NCBI RefSeq assembly: GCF_000158475.2
Contig: NZ_KI392031.1
Location: 869,786 to 933,785 of the forward strand
Origin: Oxalobacter paraformigenes
GTDB taxonomy: Bacteria > Pseudomonadota > Gammaproteobacteria > Burkholderiales > Burkholderiaceae_D
Length of the DNA: 64,000 bases
Reading direction: 5' to 3'
Shown here: in pieces, positions 50,871-62,101 of the stretch
Numbering within the stretch: the stretch's first letter is position 1
How the letters are laid out: the number at the start of each line of letters is the position of its first letter
The notes under the pieces: model-generated
Seen by the model: only the letters and a program-made list of their open reading frames with translations
Database searches by the model: none
What the model was told of the DNA's origin: nothing
Position numbers and translations under genes: made by a program

Positions 50871-51881
50871 TCATCGATGTAGATCCTTGGCCTTTAACTG
50901 AACATATCGGAAAAGCTGTTTGGGATCCCGATGTCCAGAAACCAGCATAACCTGTTCTATGGTATAACCTTGTTCGAACAAACGGGATATTCCCTCATGT
51001 CGGAGGTCGTGAAAACGGAGATCATCAATCTGAAGAAATTTGCATGCCCTCGTAAACAAGGTGCTGATTGTATGAGGTTGGTGAGAAAAAATACGCTCAC
51101 TTGTGCGTGGTTGTCTCATGACAATATCAAATGCCTTGCCCAATAATGGGACTTCCTGATCGTTGCCATCTTTTTCCTTGGGATGTTTTCTGTCCCTGAT
51201 AATAATGGTTTTGTCATGAATATTAAGGTCAGACCAGGTGATGCGTGTTATTTCGGAATCACGCATAGCGGAAATAATAGCAAACTGGATGATATCGGCC
51301 ATTGGTGTTTTCATGAAAGGGCGGCTTCTGAAGTATTGGTCAAGTAAATTCAGCTCTTCAACAGTTGGGCGCCTTTCTCGTTCTTTTGACCGGGTTTTAA
51401 TTCCCATGTATTTCAGATTTGCCCGAACGGATAACAGGACATCGATAGATACAGGAATTTTCCAGAGTTGTTTGGCCGCTCTGAAAATAGATGACATATA
51501 ACTCAGATCGATAGAAATAGTGACGCCACCGGCGCCGTTACCCATTCGAATCTTCACGAAATCCATTATCTGACTTTCGGTCAGTTCATCCATGTAAACA
51601 TGCCCGAGCATTTTGCGTAATCGACTGATGACATCGACTTTATTCCTTCCGAAAGGCTTGATGCTTCCGATCTCGTTATTGTATCGGTCTATCAGTTCAG
51701 CAAATTTATAATCAGACAGGGTTCTGGTATCCTCGTATTTTCTCGCATCAATTTCGGACTCAATATTTCTTGCCCAGATTTGTGCCTGTGTCTTTTTTTT
51801 AAAAGAACGTGAGATAGACTTGTGGCCCTTACGTCGTATTTGAACGAACCATGAATCCCCGCGCTTTGTAATCGATGCCAT
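50871..51881 (-). CDS. int: Tyrosine-recombinase integrase targeting dusA
   Basis: The 336-residue protein starts at MASITKRGDSWFVQIRRKGH, typical for integrases that insert into dusA. The catalytic residues of tyrosine recombinases are visible: R207 (AMRDSE), K232 (RKHPKEK), H291 and R294 (HDLRHEG), H317 (SGHRDP) and Y326. It lies beside the attachment site with dusA on the other side, transcribed away from it. A longer frame beginning at 51950 runs through the att region and is unlikely. Confidence 0.92.
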   Translation of the reverse strand: MASITKRGDSWFVQIRRKGHKSISRSFKKKTQAQIWARNIESEIDARKYEDTRTLSDYKFAELIDRYNNEIGSIKPFGRNKVDVISRLRKMLGHVYMDELTESQIMDFVKIRMGNGAGGVTISIDLSYMSSIFRAAKQLWKIPVSIDVLLSVRANLKYMGIKTRSKERERRPTVEELNLLDQYFRSRPFMKTPMADIIQFAIISAMRDSEITRITWSDLNIHDKTIIIRDRKHPKEKDGNDQEVPLLGKAFDIVMRQPRTSERIFSHQPHTISTLFTRACKFLQIDDLRFHDLRHEGISRLFEQGYTIEQVMLVSGHRDPKQLFRYVQLKAKDLHR

Positions 51882-52002
51882 GATGAAATTTGATGTAATT
51901 TTGATGCACTGAGAGATCAAAATAGCATAAAACAGCACAAAATAAAACAAAATCTACTATATTTTTATACAGTATATAAAAATAGAATTATTAATTTAAT
52001 CA
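51882..52002. promoter_or_regulatory. int-dusA intergenic control region
   Basis: This AT-rich spacer has a 7-bp inverted repeat (TTTTGAT 51899 / ATCAAAA 51916) and a long bulged palindrome (51957-51985, arms CTATATTTTTATA and TATATAAAAATAG). It must contain the integrase promoter on the minus strand and probably supplies a promoter for dusA, since the native upstream part was displaced by integration. The repeats could be integrase arm sites. Confidence 0.45.
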
Positions 52003-52989
52003 ATGACTTATAAAAAACGAACAATTTCAATTGCCCCGATGCTCGACTGGACAGACCGGCATTGCCGCTATTTCCACCGGCTGATCAGCCGGAATACCTG
52101 GCTTTACACGGAAATGGTCACGACCGGCGCGCTGCTCTACGGCGATGTGGCGCGCCATCTGGACTTCAGCGAAGAAGAACACCCGGTTGCCCTGCAACTG
52201 GGCGGCAGCGAACCGGCCGAACTGGCGCAGTGCGCGAAACTGGGCGAGAAGTGGGGCTACGACGAAATCAACCTGAACTGCGGCTGTCCGTCCGAACGGG
52301 TGCAAAAAGGCGCGTTCGGCGCCTGCCTGATGAAAGAATCGAAGCTCGTTGCCGATTGCGTCCGCGCCATGAAAGACGCCGTCTCCATTGACGTGACCGT
52401 CAAACACCGGATCGGCATCGACGACATGCATACCTACGATTTCGTCCGGGATTTCATCGGCGAAATCGCCGGAGCCGGGTGCCAGACCTTCATCGTCCAT
52501 GCCCGAAACGCTATCCTGAAGGGCCTGTCTCCCAAAGAGAACCGCGAAATTCCGCCCTTGCGTTACGACGTCGTCTATCAGCTGAAAAAAGACTTTCCCG
52601 GACTGGAAATCCTCCTGAACGGCGGCGTCGAAACGGCCGGTCAGGTCGAGGAACACCTGAAACACGTCGATGGCGTCATGATCGGGCGCGCGGCCTACCA
52701 TTATCCCTGGCGAATGGCCGAATTCGACGCCCGTTTTTACGGGGACGGCACCGTGCCGGAAAACCCGTCCGCCGTCGTGGCCGCCATGATCCCCTATATC
52801 GAAAAACAGCTTGCCCTCTACGGCGAAAAAGGGCTCAGGATGCACGGCATCACGCGCCACATGCTGGGCCTTGTGACCGGCATGCCCGGCGCGCGGCGGT
52901 TCCGGCAAATCCTGTCCGACCCGGCCAGACTCGCTTCCGGCAATCCGGCGGCAATACTGATGGAAGCGCTGGCCGCCGTCCGGTTTTAA
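52003..52989 (+). CDS. dusA: tRNA-dihydrouridine(20/20a) synthase, 5' end supplied by the phage
   Basis: The 328-residue flavoenzyme reduces uridine to dihydrouridine in the D-loop of tRNA. It has the DusA start SIAPMLDWTDRHCRYF, the catalytic cysteine C95 in NCGCPSERVQKGAFGACLM, the tRNA/FMN-contacting KHRIGID and HARNAILKGLSPKENREIPPL. Length is normal. The first ten codons come from the prophage side, yet the reading frame is intact, so integration appears to preserve dusA function. Confidence 0.93.
   Translation: MTYKKRTISIAPMLDWTDRHCRYFHRLISRNTWLYTEMVTTGALLYGDVARHLDFSEEEHPVALQLGGSEPAELAQCAKLGEKWGYDEINLNCGCPSERVQKGAFGACLMKESKLVADCVRAMKDAVSIDVTVKHRIGIDDMHTYDFVRDFIGEIAGAGCQTFIVHARNAILKGLSPKENREIPPLRYDVVYQLKKDFPGLEILLNGGVETAGQVEEHLKHVDGVMIGRAAYHYPWRMAEFDARFYGDGTVPENPSAVVAAMIPYIEKQLALYGEKGLRMHGITRHMLGLVTGMPGARRFRQILSDPARLASGNPAAILMEALAAVRF
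52030..52075 (+). other. Predicted phage attachment core (attR) inside dusA
   Basis: Codons 1-10 of dusA are AT-rich like the phage. From about 52033 (codons for APMLDWTDRHCR) the sequence switches to GC-rich host style. Known dusA-targeting phages recombine inside this conserved segment and restore the gene. The exact core cannot be defined without attL or an empty site. Confidence 0.6.
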
Positions 52990-53700
52990 GAGAGACTGGC
53001 AAACAGGGGAAACCTGCAAAACCGGCCATTACGGCGACCGTAGCGCTCACGCCTTCAAGTCGTTTTCGCGGGCTCGTCCCGTGAGCCCGCTTCAGGAAAC
53101 AGTGTATTTGCGGGCAGCCCGGTTCGGGCCTTTCCTCCGGAAAAACAGGGGCGGCCACCGGAAAAACCGGATGGCCCCATTCGCTGCCCGCGTTCCATAC
53201 AGCCGCCAGCCGTTTCCTGCCCGTTTTTCCGCCGGGAACCAGGCAAATGGCCTTCCGGCCGTCGGCATGGCGGTTTCCCCGTTCCGGTCGCCAGGCCATC
53301 AACCCGTTTCCGGCAATCCGGACAAGCATTGCCCCCTGCCTTCCGGTTCGCCTTTATGGCGTGGAAGGAAAGCGGAAAAACCATGTGGCCACCGGCAAAA
53401 AACAGCCGAAAGAAAACGGGCAGGGGCAGGCCGGCGTCCGGAAAAACCGCCCCTCCAATACCCGGGCAAGGCGTGCCAAACGACTGGCCGGACGTCCTTT
53501 TGCAGAGTCTGTTAAGATAAACGGCAAGGGGATCGCGGCATAAAGCCTCTCCCAAACCTTGACGGACAACCGTCGCTTTCACCGGGTTCATTGTGGCGAA
53601 TCAACGCCATCGAACCGTTCGGCTTTATGCTGGATATCCAATAAGGGGAACCCCTTGCCGGCTTTCCTTTTCATCCGGCAAACCAGACAGGAGGGAAAAC
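52990..53700. other. Gene-free region between dusA and ftsH
   Basis: I see no convincing gene in these 711 nt. A GCGGGCTC / GAGCCCGC hairpin (53068-53090) with a 7-nt loop may end dusA transcription. The rest is rich in CCGG and GAAAA words like the other host intergenic regions. Long frames on both strands have shadow-like composition (Pro, Arg, Gly). The ftsH ribosome binding site AGGAGGG lies at its end. Confidence 0.5.
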
Positions 53701-55668
<1,968 letters not shown>

Positions 55669-55722
55669 GCCGGATTTCCTCCGGTCTGCGGGCAAAGGGC
55701 ATAGCGCACACATCCCCGGCAT

Positions 55723-55749
55723 GCCGCTTCGGCAAAAGGCGGCCTTTTT
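55723..55749 (+). terminator. Probable ftsH terminator
   Basis: GCCGC (55723) and GCGGC (55739) form a stem followed by C and five T, 55 nt after the ftsH stop. Confidence 0.5.
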
Positions 55750-57726
55750 ACGGAGACGATTCCGCAAAAGACAGTACATTGAACGAAGAAGCGGAATTGC
55801 AAACGCGGCAGGCGCTCTTTCCCCGGCCGTATTGGCAGGAGCCGCTGCGCCGCAGAAAGCGGCTTGCCGGAAAAGAAAACCGGAAACCGGACGAGACCCG
55901 ATACAAAAACAGGAAGGGCAGGGGATTGCCGAAACGGCGGGACAGGCCGCGCCATGAACCGGACGTAAAGCGCAGGCATGGCCGTCGCCGTTTTAGCCCG
56001 CCTCATACCGGCCGTCCTGAGGTCTGCCGGGCTTTTTTGCCGGGGTTTTTCCGGAAAGCATTTGCCAGACCGGAAAACCCCGCTCTTTCATCCGTTTTCA
56101 CGTTTTTCCGGCCTGTTGGCAAGGGTCGCTCTTTCTTTTGGCCCTTTCCTCTTTTCCCGATAATCCGTTGAAAAATTCCCCCTTCCGCGAGGGCAGGAAA
56201 CGGAATAGCGGAAAATCCGGCGCTTTTTCGCGGCTTCATCCGCGATTTCTCCAGACCGGCCAGCTTTCTTTTTTCCTTACCGCCTCTGCCGAAGGAAAGA
56301 CTTTTTCCGCGTTTTAAACGGGAACGGCCGAATGCCGGGCGATCGTTTCCCGCCCCCTAATAACCGGATCCATCGCGCGCCCTTTTGCCGGTCATGGGCG
56401 GATAACGGCATTTCCCGCACTCCGGGCTATCGCCCTCCGGAACCGGAAATCGGCCGGTTCGCCCGGGAAAGATACCCGCCGCGTCTCCCGGCCGGGCAAG
56501 CGTGCCCGGCAAACCCGGCAGGGCGGCAAACCGGCGCTGTCGTCAAGACGCGCGGCCGGGCTTCCCGTGAATCCGGATGAAAAAGAGGGCAGCGGCAGCC
56601 GGAAACATCCAGACCGCTTCCAGAGACAGCCCGGAAAAAAACCGATACGCCGATACCCTGCCGAAAAGTACGGGAAACCGGATAAAAAAGGAGAAAACGG
56701 CCCGCAAGCGGCCTGCGTGCCCGGCTTGAGCGTTTTTGAAAAATGCCTGATTTCCGGATGATTCCGGTAAAAAACCGGGGAAATACGGAACAATCCCCTT
56801 TGAAAGGGAAAAAACCGCTCTTAAACAACCGGAAAACAGCCTTCAGGGCGTTTTCAAAACCGTCACGTTCTTTCCCAAAACCCTTATCCGGAGCGCGCGA
56901 TTATCCCATAGCCGCACCGGCCTCACCCTCCGGAAAAACCTGAAACGCCGGGCAGGCAATCCGGTGCGCCGGAGTGTCCCGCTTTTTGCTTGTGATGAGA
57001 TCGCCTTGCCTTGAAAAGGAAAGGCGGCATGGCTATTTCGGGGCGATTTATGGCGCAGCTTGTCCCGCCTGTCCCCTTTTCAGGCCGTATTTTCCTTCTC
57101 TTTTTCCGGAAAGGGCATTGGCCGGCAAGGGATAAAGGGAAGGGCAAACCCTGCGGTTCAGCCCCTTTGCCGCGCCAGTCACGGTTCCGGTTCAACCGCC
57201 ATTCCCCGCTGCTTCCTGAACCGGCTGCGGCCAGACGGTAACCGCCGGACAGATGAAAAAGCGGGCCAAACCCCGTCGGCCCGAAGCACAAGCCTTGGCA
57301 AGAACCCGCCTCATGGCGCCGGGCTTATTCCCGATTTGTCCGGAACGCGTCTTTCTTTCCAGCAAAACGCCGCCCTCAAACGGCCCGTTTTTTCCTGCAA
57401 GGCAGACGCCGGATTTCCGGCCCGGTTTATTGAATCCCGATCTTTTCCATCCGTCCGGGAAGCGGGAATCGGCGCGGTGGCTCCTGTCCCTCCCGATAAG
57501 CCGCCTTAAAGAACGGCAGGGCCGTATCGGTTTTTATCCGGACACAGCCCTTCCGGCAGGGTTTCCCAAACCGCCTCCATGCCGGGGAGCGTCTCCCGAG
57601 ACGTATAAACGCCAGCGCCGGAAAACGCTCCGCCTGCCGCCGGCCAAACTGCCGGAAAAGCGGTTCTGTCCGTTTTATGGGGCCTGCAACACCGCTCCGC
57701 GTAAAAGCCCGTTTTCCCGCAAAAAG
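55750..57726. other. Gene-free CCGG-rich host region, about 2 kb
   Basis: No protein gene is convincing here. Frames of 60-180 codons exist on both strands, but all have random-looking composition (Pro, Arg, Gly, Phe, Lys) and lack a ribosome binding site. The stretch is crowded with CCGGAAAA, GCCGGGC and TTTTCCGG words that can form many short hairpins. It may be a decayed locus or an intergenic repeat region. I saw no tRNA or rRNA signature. Confidence 0.5.
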
Positions 57727-57779
57727 AAGGCCGGAATACCGTCCTCCTTTCCAGAAGGAAACCGGCCTTTATTGCGCCA
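57727..57779. terminator. Cruciform-like terminator candidate
   Basis: AAGGCCGG (57727) and CCGGCCTT (57772) enclose an inner TCCTT/AAGGA stem. Short T (plus) and A (minus) runs flank it. It borders the gene-free region. Confidence 0.4.
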
Positions 57780-57846
57780 CTTCGATGCTAGAATATAAAA
57801 ATACCTGTTGACAGCAGACTGTTACGATATGGAAAAGGAGGGCGCG

Positions 57847-58443
57847 ATGCTGATCAATCTGTTGAAAAAACTGGCTGCCTTTATCTCGCTTCTGCTGTTT
57901 TCCGCCTTTTCCTGGGCCATGAGTTTTGAATCGGATATCGAGTTTTCCTTCAATGACGAACGGTTTTCCGGACGTTTCCGTTACGATAGAGACAAAGTCC
58001 GCATGGATGTGAAAGACCGCCACGGCAACGAAGAAACCATCATCCTGCGCGAGGACACCCACACCTACTGGTTCATCGGCCAAAACAAAACCTACAACGA
58101 AATTGCCATGAAACATACGATTGCGGCCAGTACCGGCATCGTCGGCCAGCACATCGACCCCGCAAAAGTCCAGCGTCATTTCATGGGGGTGGCCACACTC
58201 GATGGCCGGACCGTGAACAAATACCGTGTCATCATTGATTCTTATGGAACGCCGGTCGAATTCATCGAATGGCAATGGCCGGGACAGCCGGTACCGCTGA
58301 AAGTCGCCACGCCGGAAGGCAACAGCGTCATCGAATACAAAAACGTCCTGTTCCGCCCGCAGGAATATTACCGTTTCCAGTTGCCGAAGGGCTTGAAAAA
58401 AACGACATTCCGCATGCCGAAAAAAAGAACCGGAAAAGCGTAA
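57847..58443 (+). CDS. Periplasmic protein of unknown function (198 aa)
   Basis: The protein has a signal peptide (INLLKKLAAFISLLLFSAFSWA) and a beta-rich mature part with DIEFSFNDERFSGRFRYDRDKVRMDV and later VATLDGRTVNKYRV, the look of DUF4412/LolA-like envelope proteins. AAGGAGGG precedes ATG 57847. Upstream in-frame ATGs (57808, 57829) are less likely. A strong terminator follows. Confidence 0.7.
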   Translation: MLINLLKKLAAFISLLLFSAFSWAMSFESDIEFSFNDERFSGRFRYDRDKVRMDVKDRHGNEETIILREDTHTYWFIGQNKTYNEIAMKHTIAASTGIVGQHIDPAKVQRHFMGVATLDGRTVNKYRVIIDSYGTPVEFIEWQWPGQPVPLKVATPEGNSVIEYKNVLFRPQEYYRFQLPKGLKKTTFRMPKKRTGKA

Positions 58444-58458
58444 GCTGCAAGCCCGGCA

Positions 58459-58483
58459 TGCCCGGCAGTACCGGGCATTTTTT
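58459..58483 (+). terminator. Rho-independent terminator
   Basis: TGCCCGG-CAGTA-CCGGGCA has a 7-bp perfect stem followed by six T, 16 nt after the preceding gene. Confidence 0.88.
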
Positions 58484-59132
58484 CCGCATTTTCGACCGGA
58501 CTGGCGCGATTCCGGCTGGCGCTGCCGTTCAGGCCGTTGCCGCTTTCCTGTCATGGCTGTCCGGTGCGGCAGAAAAAACGCACAGCAAGGCCGGGTAGCG
58601 GCCTGTCAGGCGGGCAACAAACGCTTCTTGCGCCGTCACGCGAAAAGAGACGACAGGTGGCGCTGCGTTTATGGCACAAGCCCGGTTTGGGATCGCTTTT
58701 TCCCCGGGAAGCTTTCCCGGCCTGCCGTGCCGCTTGCCTTCCCGGCCTCCGGCCTGCCTTGACAGGGTAAAAACAGAAACCACACGGCTGCCGAATGAAT
58801 GGGCCCGGTCGGCAACCGCGCAAGAGGAGAGAAATACCGCTGTTGACCCGGAAAGAATGGCCGCCCTGACAAGCGGGCGGCACACCGGTTGTTGCCGCAG
58901 GCGGCATTTCCGTTACCGGCGGGACACCGCCAGAAAACCGGCTGGCCGGAACCGGACTGCCCATCCACGACATCCGGATACCGGCAGTATACGGACCGGA
59001 ACAGGAAAGCCTGTCCGCCTCTTCCGGCCGGACAGGCCAGTCCGGCGCAAATACCCCGAATCCGGCAAGCGCTGGCCGAAAAGCCGGCAAGCCGGGCTGC
59101 CTGACGGATCGGCCCGGCCGCCGGCGCGCGGC
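58484..59132. other. Gene-free host region
   Basis: About 650 nt between two converging genes have no convincing gene. Overlapping frames on both strands are of the GC-rich shadow type. CCGG-rich words are again frequent. Confidence 0.45.
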
Positions 59133-59163
59133 CTGAAGGGCAAAGCGTCCCTTTGCCCTTCAG
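59133..59163. terminator. 13-bp perfect hairpin at the ribB 3' end
   Basis: CTGAAGGGCAAAG and CTTTGCCCTTCAG flank a 5-nt loop and include the ribB stop codon. There is no T run after it on either strand, so it may stabilise mRNA or work as a weak terminator. Confidence 0.6.
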
Positions 59164-59837
59164 ACCGCGTGGGGAATGGTTTTTTGTTTGCCGTTTTCCA
59201 GTCCTTGCCGGTATGCCCGGATATCGGCAATCGTAACGACCGGAAAGCCGTGTTTTTCCGAAAAGGCGGCAATTTCCGGCATCCGCGCCATCGTCCCGTC
59301 TTCATTCATCAGCTCGCACAATACGGCAAAAGCGGAAAGCTTAGCCAGCTTCATCAGATCGACACTGCCTTCCGTATGGCCCGCCCGGGCAAAAACGCCG
59401 TTTTCCCGCGCAACCAGCGGAAAAACATGGCCGGGCCGGGTCAGATCCTCTGGCGCCGCGCCGGGCGAGATGGCGGTTTGGATCGTGGCGATCCTGTCTG
59501 CTGCCGAAACCCCGGTCGTTATGCCCCTTGCCGCCTCGATGGAAACCGTAAAAGCCGTCCCGTAGCGACTGGTATTGTGTCGTGTCATGGGAGGCAGGCC
59601 GAGCCTTTTAGCCGCCTCTTTTTCCATGCACAGACAGACGATCCCGCTGCATTCCCGTATCATGAGGGCCATTTGGGAAACCGTCATTTTTTCAGCCGCA
59701 AAAACCAGATCGCCCTCATTTTCCCGGTTTTCGTCATCGGCCAGCAACACGCCTTTTCCCGCAACAAGCGCCCTGATCGCCCCGGCAATCCGGTATTCCG
59801 GAGCGGACACTTCACCGTTCTTCGCCTTTTTTCCCAT
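59160..59837 (-). CDS. ribB: 3,4-dihydroxy-2-butanone 4-phosphate synthase
   Basis: The 225-residue enzyme converts ribulose 5-phosphate into dihydroxybutanone phosphate and formate for riboflavin synthesis. It has the acidic metal-binding loop [16 protein letters not shown], the TAFTVSIEA block, [11 protein letters not shown] and the C-terminal [15 protein letters not shown]. It is monofunctional, because no GTP cyclohydrolase II part follows. I place the start at [10 protein letters not shown] (59837), which has a G-rich site upstream. No FMN riboswitch is visible upstream. Confidence 0.92.
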   Translation of the reverse strand: MGKKAKNGEVSAPEYRIAGAIRALVAGKGVLLADDENRENEGDLVFAAEKMTVSQMALMIRECSGIVCLCMEKEAAKRLGLPPMTRHNTSRYGTAFTVSIEAARGITTGVSAADRIATIQTAISPGAAPEDLTRPGHVFPLVARENGVFARAGHTEGSVDLMKLAKLSAFAVLCELMNEDGTMARMPEIAAFSEKHGFPVVTIADIRAYRQGLENGKQKTIPHAV

Positions 59838-60226
59838 CGTTTTTCCCCCGCCGAAAAAAACCTTACTATACGGCGTGCCGCGGGAATGAAACGGCAGGAA
59901 ATTTGCCAAATCCGGTACTGGATTGGCAGCAAACCGGAAAAGGAGAGCCAAGAGCGCGGCTGACCGGCGGATACCGGAAAACGGAGTAACGCGCCGCCGC
60001 AAGAAAAAGCCGGCACACCGGTTGCCAAAAACCCTTTAAACAGGGACACGACGGCAAACCGGACTTTTGTCTTCACGGCCACCCCGCTTTCCGCCGCAAT
60101 GCGGGGCACATGCGGAAAATCCCGGCCGGTCTCATGGCAAAACGCCGCCCACCCCGGGCCGTCTGGGCCGGCCGCGGCGCTTCTTTACCAAGCCGCCTGA
60201 AATAAAATGCAATTACACTTCATTTT
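59838..60226. other. Spacer between ribB and the Xre gene
   Basis: No gene is convincing in these 389 nt. The ribB promoter should lie here, on the minus strand. I looked for, but did not see, an FMN riboswitch core. Confidence 0.4.
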
Positions 60227-60622
60227 TTACCGTTTTTTTTCTCTTTTTTCTTCACTGGAAATGTTGTTTTTTTCATGAACAGACAAAGGAGAACCGCAAA
60301 GCAGGGTCATCATCATTTCGGAAAACTGATGCGCGGACACCGGAATCCCCACAGACAAGACCATTTGATAAGCCGTTTCCGCAGCAGACCGGATTTTCTC
60401 GATCTCCGGCAACTCCGGGGTCTTCCGCATTCCCTTCAGAATATAATCGACATCGAACTGGTGATCGCACAAAGCAGCCAGAAAAACGGCGGTAGGCGAC
60501 CGTTCTCCCGTTTCATAGCCGAAAAGGGTCTTGCGTGAAATACCCATCAGTTCACACAGCCGTGCCTGCGACAGACCCAGCCGTTTCCTTTCCTCCTTCA
60601 GTCGTTCACCGATTGAATGCAT
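60227..60622 (-). CDS. Xre-family repressor (Mu-like prophage relic)
   Basis: The 131-residue protein has an N-terminal helix-turn-helix (IGERLKEERKRLGLSQARLCELMGISRKTLFGYETGERSP) and a helical C-terminal part. It is divergent from a gp16-like gene across a 98-bp intergenic region with AATTACTCAA repeats. That arrangement resembles the repressor/early gene switch of BcepMu-type transposable phages. Other prophage genes are absent, so it is probably a remnant that may still regulate itself. Confidence 0.75.
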   Translation of the reverse strand: MHSIGERLKEERKRLGLSQARLCELMGISRKTLFGYETGERSPTAVFLAALCDHQFDVDYILKGMRKTPELPEIEKIRSAAETAYQMVLSVGIPVSAHQFSEMMMTLLCGSPLSVHEKNNISSEEKREKKR

Positions 60623-60626
60623 AGAA

Positions 60627-60671
60627 AATTACTCAATTTGTTGACAATGCGTAAATAATTACTCAAAATAA
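60627..60671. promoter_or_regulatory. Divergent promoter with AATTACTCAA operators
   Basis: AATTACTCAA occurs twice (60627-60636 and 60657-60666), 30 bp apart. Between them lies TTGACA (60641), with an AT-rich -10-like CAAAAT 17 bp downstream, suited to drive the rightward gene. One repeat lies beside the repressor start, the other overlaps the -10 region, so the repressor could control both directions. Confidence 0.6.
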
Positions 60672-60720
60672 ACTCATCCGTAGCATTATTGTTGAAGTTG
60701 AATAATACGCAAATTTAACT

Positions 60721-60936
60721 ATGACAGGCGAAGAAGCAAAGCGCAAGTTGAGGGAACAGGGCATCACTTTGAAGGAATGGGCCAGTGCCAGAGGTTATCC
60801 GTATTATCTGGTTTCAAGAGTGATCTGCGGCACGATCAAGGGCAATTTCGGCTTGTCCCATCAGGTAGCGGTTGAACTGGGCATGAAACCTTCCCTGAAA
60901 AAAAAGGAAGAAGCCAGCCTCGACATGCAGGAATAA
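60721..60936 (+). CDS. gp16-like DNA-binding protein of Mu-like phages
   Basis: The 71-residue protein (EEAKRKLREQGITLKEWASARGYPYYLVSRVI, then GLSHQVAVELGMKP) matches the small DNA-binding proteins that begin the early region of BcepMu-type transposable phages. It is divergent from the Xre repressor. No transposase genes follow, so it is a relic. A 15-bp direct repeat (GTTCGCGTGTTCCTT, 60953 and 60969) lies after it. Confidence 0.75.
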   Translation: MTGEEAKRKLREQGITLKEWASARGYPYYLVSRVICGTIKGNFGLSHQVAVELGMKPSLKKKEEASLDMQE

Positions 60937-60952
60937 GTATAAAAGTGATGAT

Positions 60953-60983
60953 CGTTCGCGTGTTCCTTTGTTCGCGTGTTCCT
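60953..60983 (+). repeat. Tandem 15-bp direct repeat
   Basis: GTTCGCGTGTTCCTT occurs twice with a 16-bp period, shortly after the gp16-like gene. No function is evident. Confidence 0.6.
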
Positions 60984-61198
60984 TCATGTGAAGAGCAGGC
61001 GCGTTTTTATGAGATGAACGGAACCGGGCCCCTGCCGCGGATGCCGGCTCCCAAAAAGAGATTCCATGAAGAAAGAAAAAACCGCTCGGATCGCCGGCCT
61101 GCGTCCGGAAACCCGACAGAAAAATCCCCACCGCTTTGCTTTGGCCGTTTTCCGTTTTTGCGCCATGCTGTCAGCCAGTCCTTTTCAGGTAAGCGTCA

Positions 61199-62086
61199 AT
61201 GAATAAGGCTTACTGGGGAAGTGTCCGTTTTTTCAGGCATCTTTATACGGCGGGATTTATTGTCCTGCTCAGTCTTCCTGTTTGCGCCGCGTTTTATTTC
61301 TGGCAGGTCGGTTTCGCCGCTACCCGGGACATGAACCGGATCCCGACCGAATCGCTGGCCCGCGATAGCCTGGAATTCATGGGCCGGGATGTTTTTTCCT
61401 ACCAGAAAAAGTATCCGGACATGATGGTCGCGCCCGCCGGAAACCGGATCGTATCCGCCAATACCGTTTACCTGACCTTCGACGACGGCCCGTCTCCGGT
61501 GACGGAAAAAGTGCTTGACGTCCTGAAACACTACCGCATCCAGGGCACTTTCTTTGTCATCGGGGAACACCTTGACTCTCCGGCGGCCCGCGAAACCGTC
61601 AGACGCATTCTTCGTGAAGGCCACAGTCTCGGCATCCACAGCGAAACCCACCGTTACCGGAAAATCTATGCGTCCGTGGAAGCCTGGCTGGACGATTTCG
61701 CCGCCGTCGAGAAAAGACTCACCGACATAACCGGCGTCAGGCCGACCCTGTTCCGTTTCCCCGGAGGCAGCATCAACGTCTATAACAGCGCCATCTATCA
61801 GGAACTGATCGCCGAAATGACGCGGCGGGGATACGTCTATTTCGACTGGAACGTATCGGCCGGCGACATTTCGAATGTGCCAGTCAGACCGGAAACCCTC
61901 TTTGCCAACGTCGTCTCACGCACGCCTGTCGAGAAGTGCGCTGTCGTGCTGATGCACGACAGCGCCGGCAAAACCGGAACGCTCAAAGCCCTGCCCAAAA
62001 TCATCGAACACTACCGGGCGAAAGGCCTCCGGTTCGACCGGCTGCAACACGACACCTGGCCAGTCGCCTTTGGTTATCGGAACTAA
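61199..62086 (+). CDS. Polysaccharide deacetylase (NodB/CE4 family)
   Basis: The 295-residue protein has one N-terminal membrane segment (TAGFIVLLSLPVCAAFYFW), then a NodB domain with TFDDGPSP (D95, D96), HSETH (H147, H151), RFPGG and LMHD. These are the metal-binding and catalytic motifs of CE4 enzymes, which remove acetyl groups from peptidoglycan or chitin-like glycans. It probably acts in the periplasm. A bactofilin gene follows after 15 nt, which suggests a joint role in cell-wall shaping. Confidence 0.88.
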   Translation: MNKAYWGSVRFFRHLYTAGFIVLLSLPVCAAFYFWQVGFAATRDMNRIPTESLARDSLEFMGRDVFSYQKKYPDMMVAPAGNRIVSANTVYLTFDDGPSPVTEKVLDVLKHYRIQGTFFVIGEHLDSPAARETVRRILREGHSLGIHSETHRYRKIYASVEAWLDDFAAVEKRLTDITGVRPTLFRFPGGSINVYNSAIYQELIAEMTRRGYVYFDWNVSAGDISNVPVRPETLFANVVSRTPVEKCAVVLMHDSAGKTGTLKALPKIIEHYRAKGLRFDRLQHDTWPVAFGYRN

Positions 62087-62101
62087 AAAATGGAGAACAA
62101 C

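Noticed and set aside
52027..53019. Long minus-strand frame opposite dusA (330 codons)
   Set aside because: It mirrors dusA in the complementary strand, with shadow-type composition and no ribosome binding site.
59838..60226. Possible FMN riboswitch before ribB
   Set aside because: I found no conserved core elements upstream of the start.
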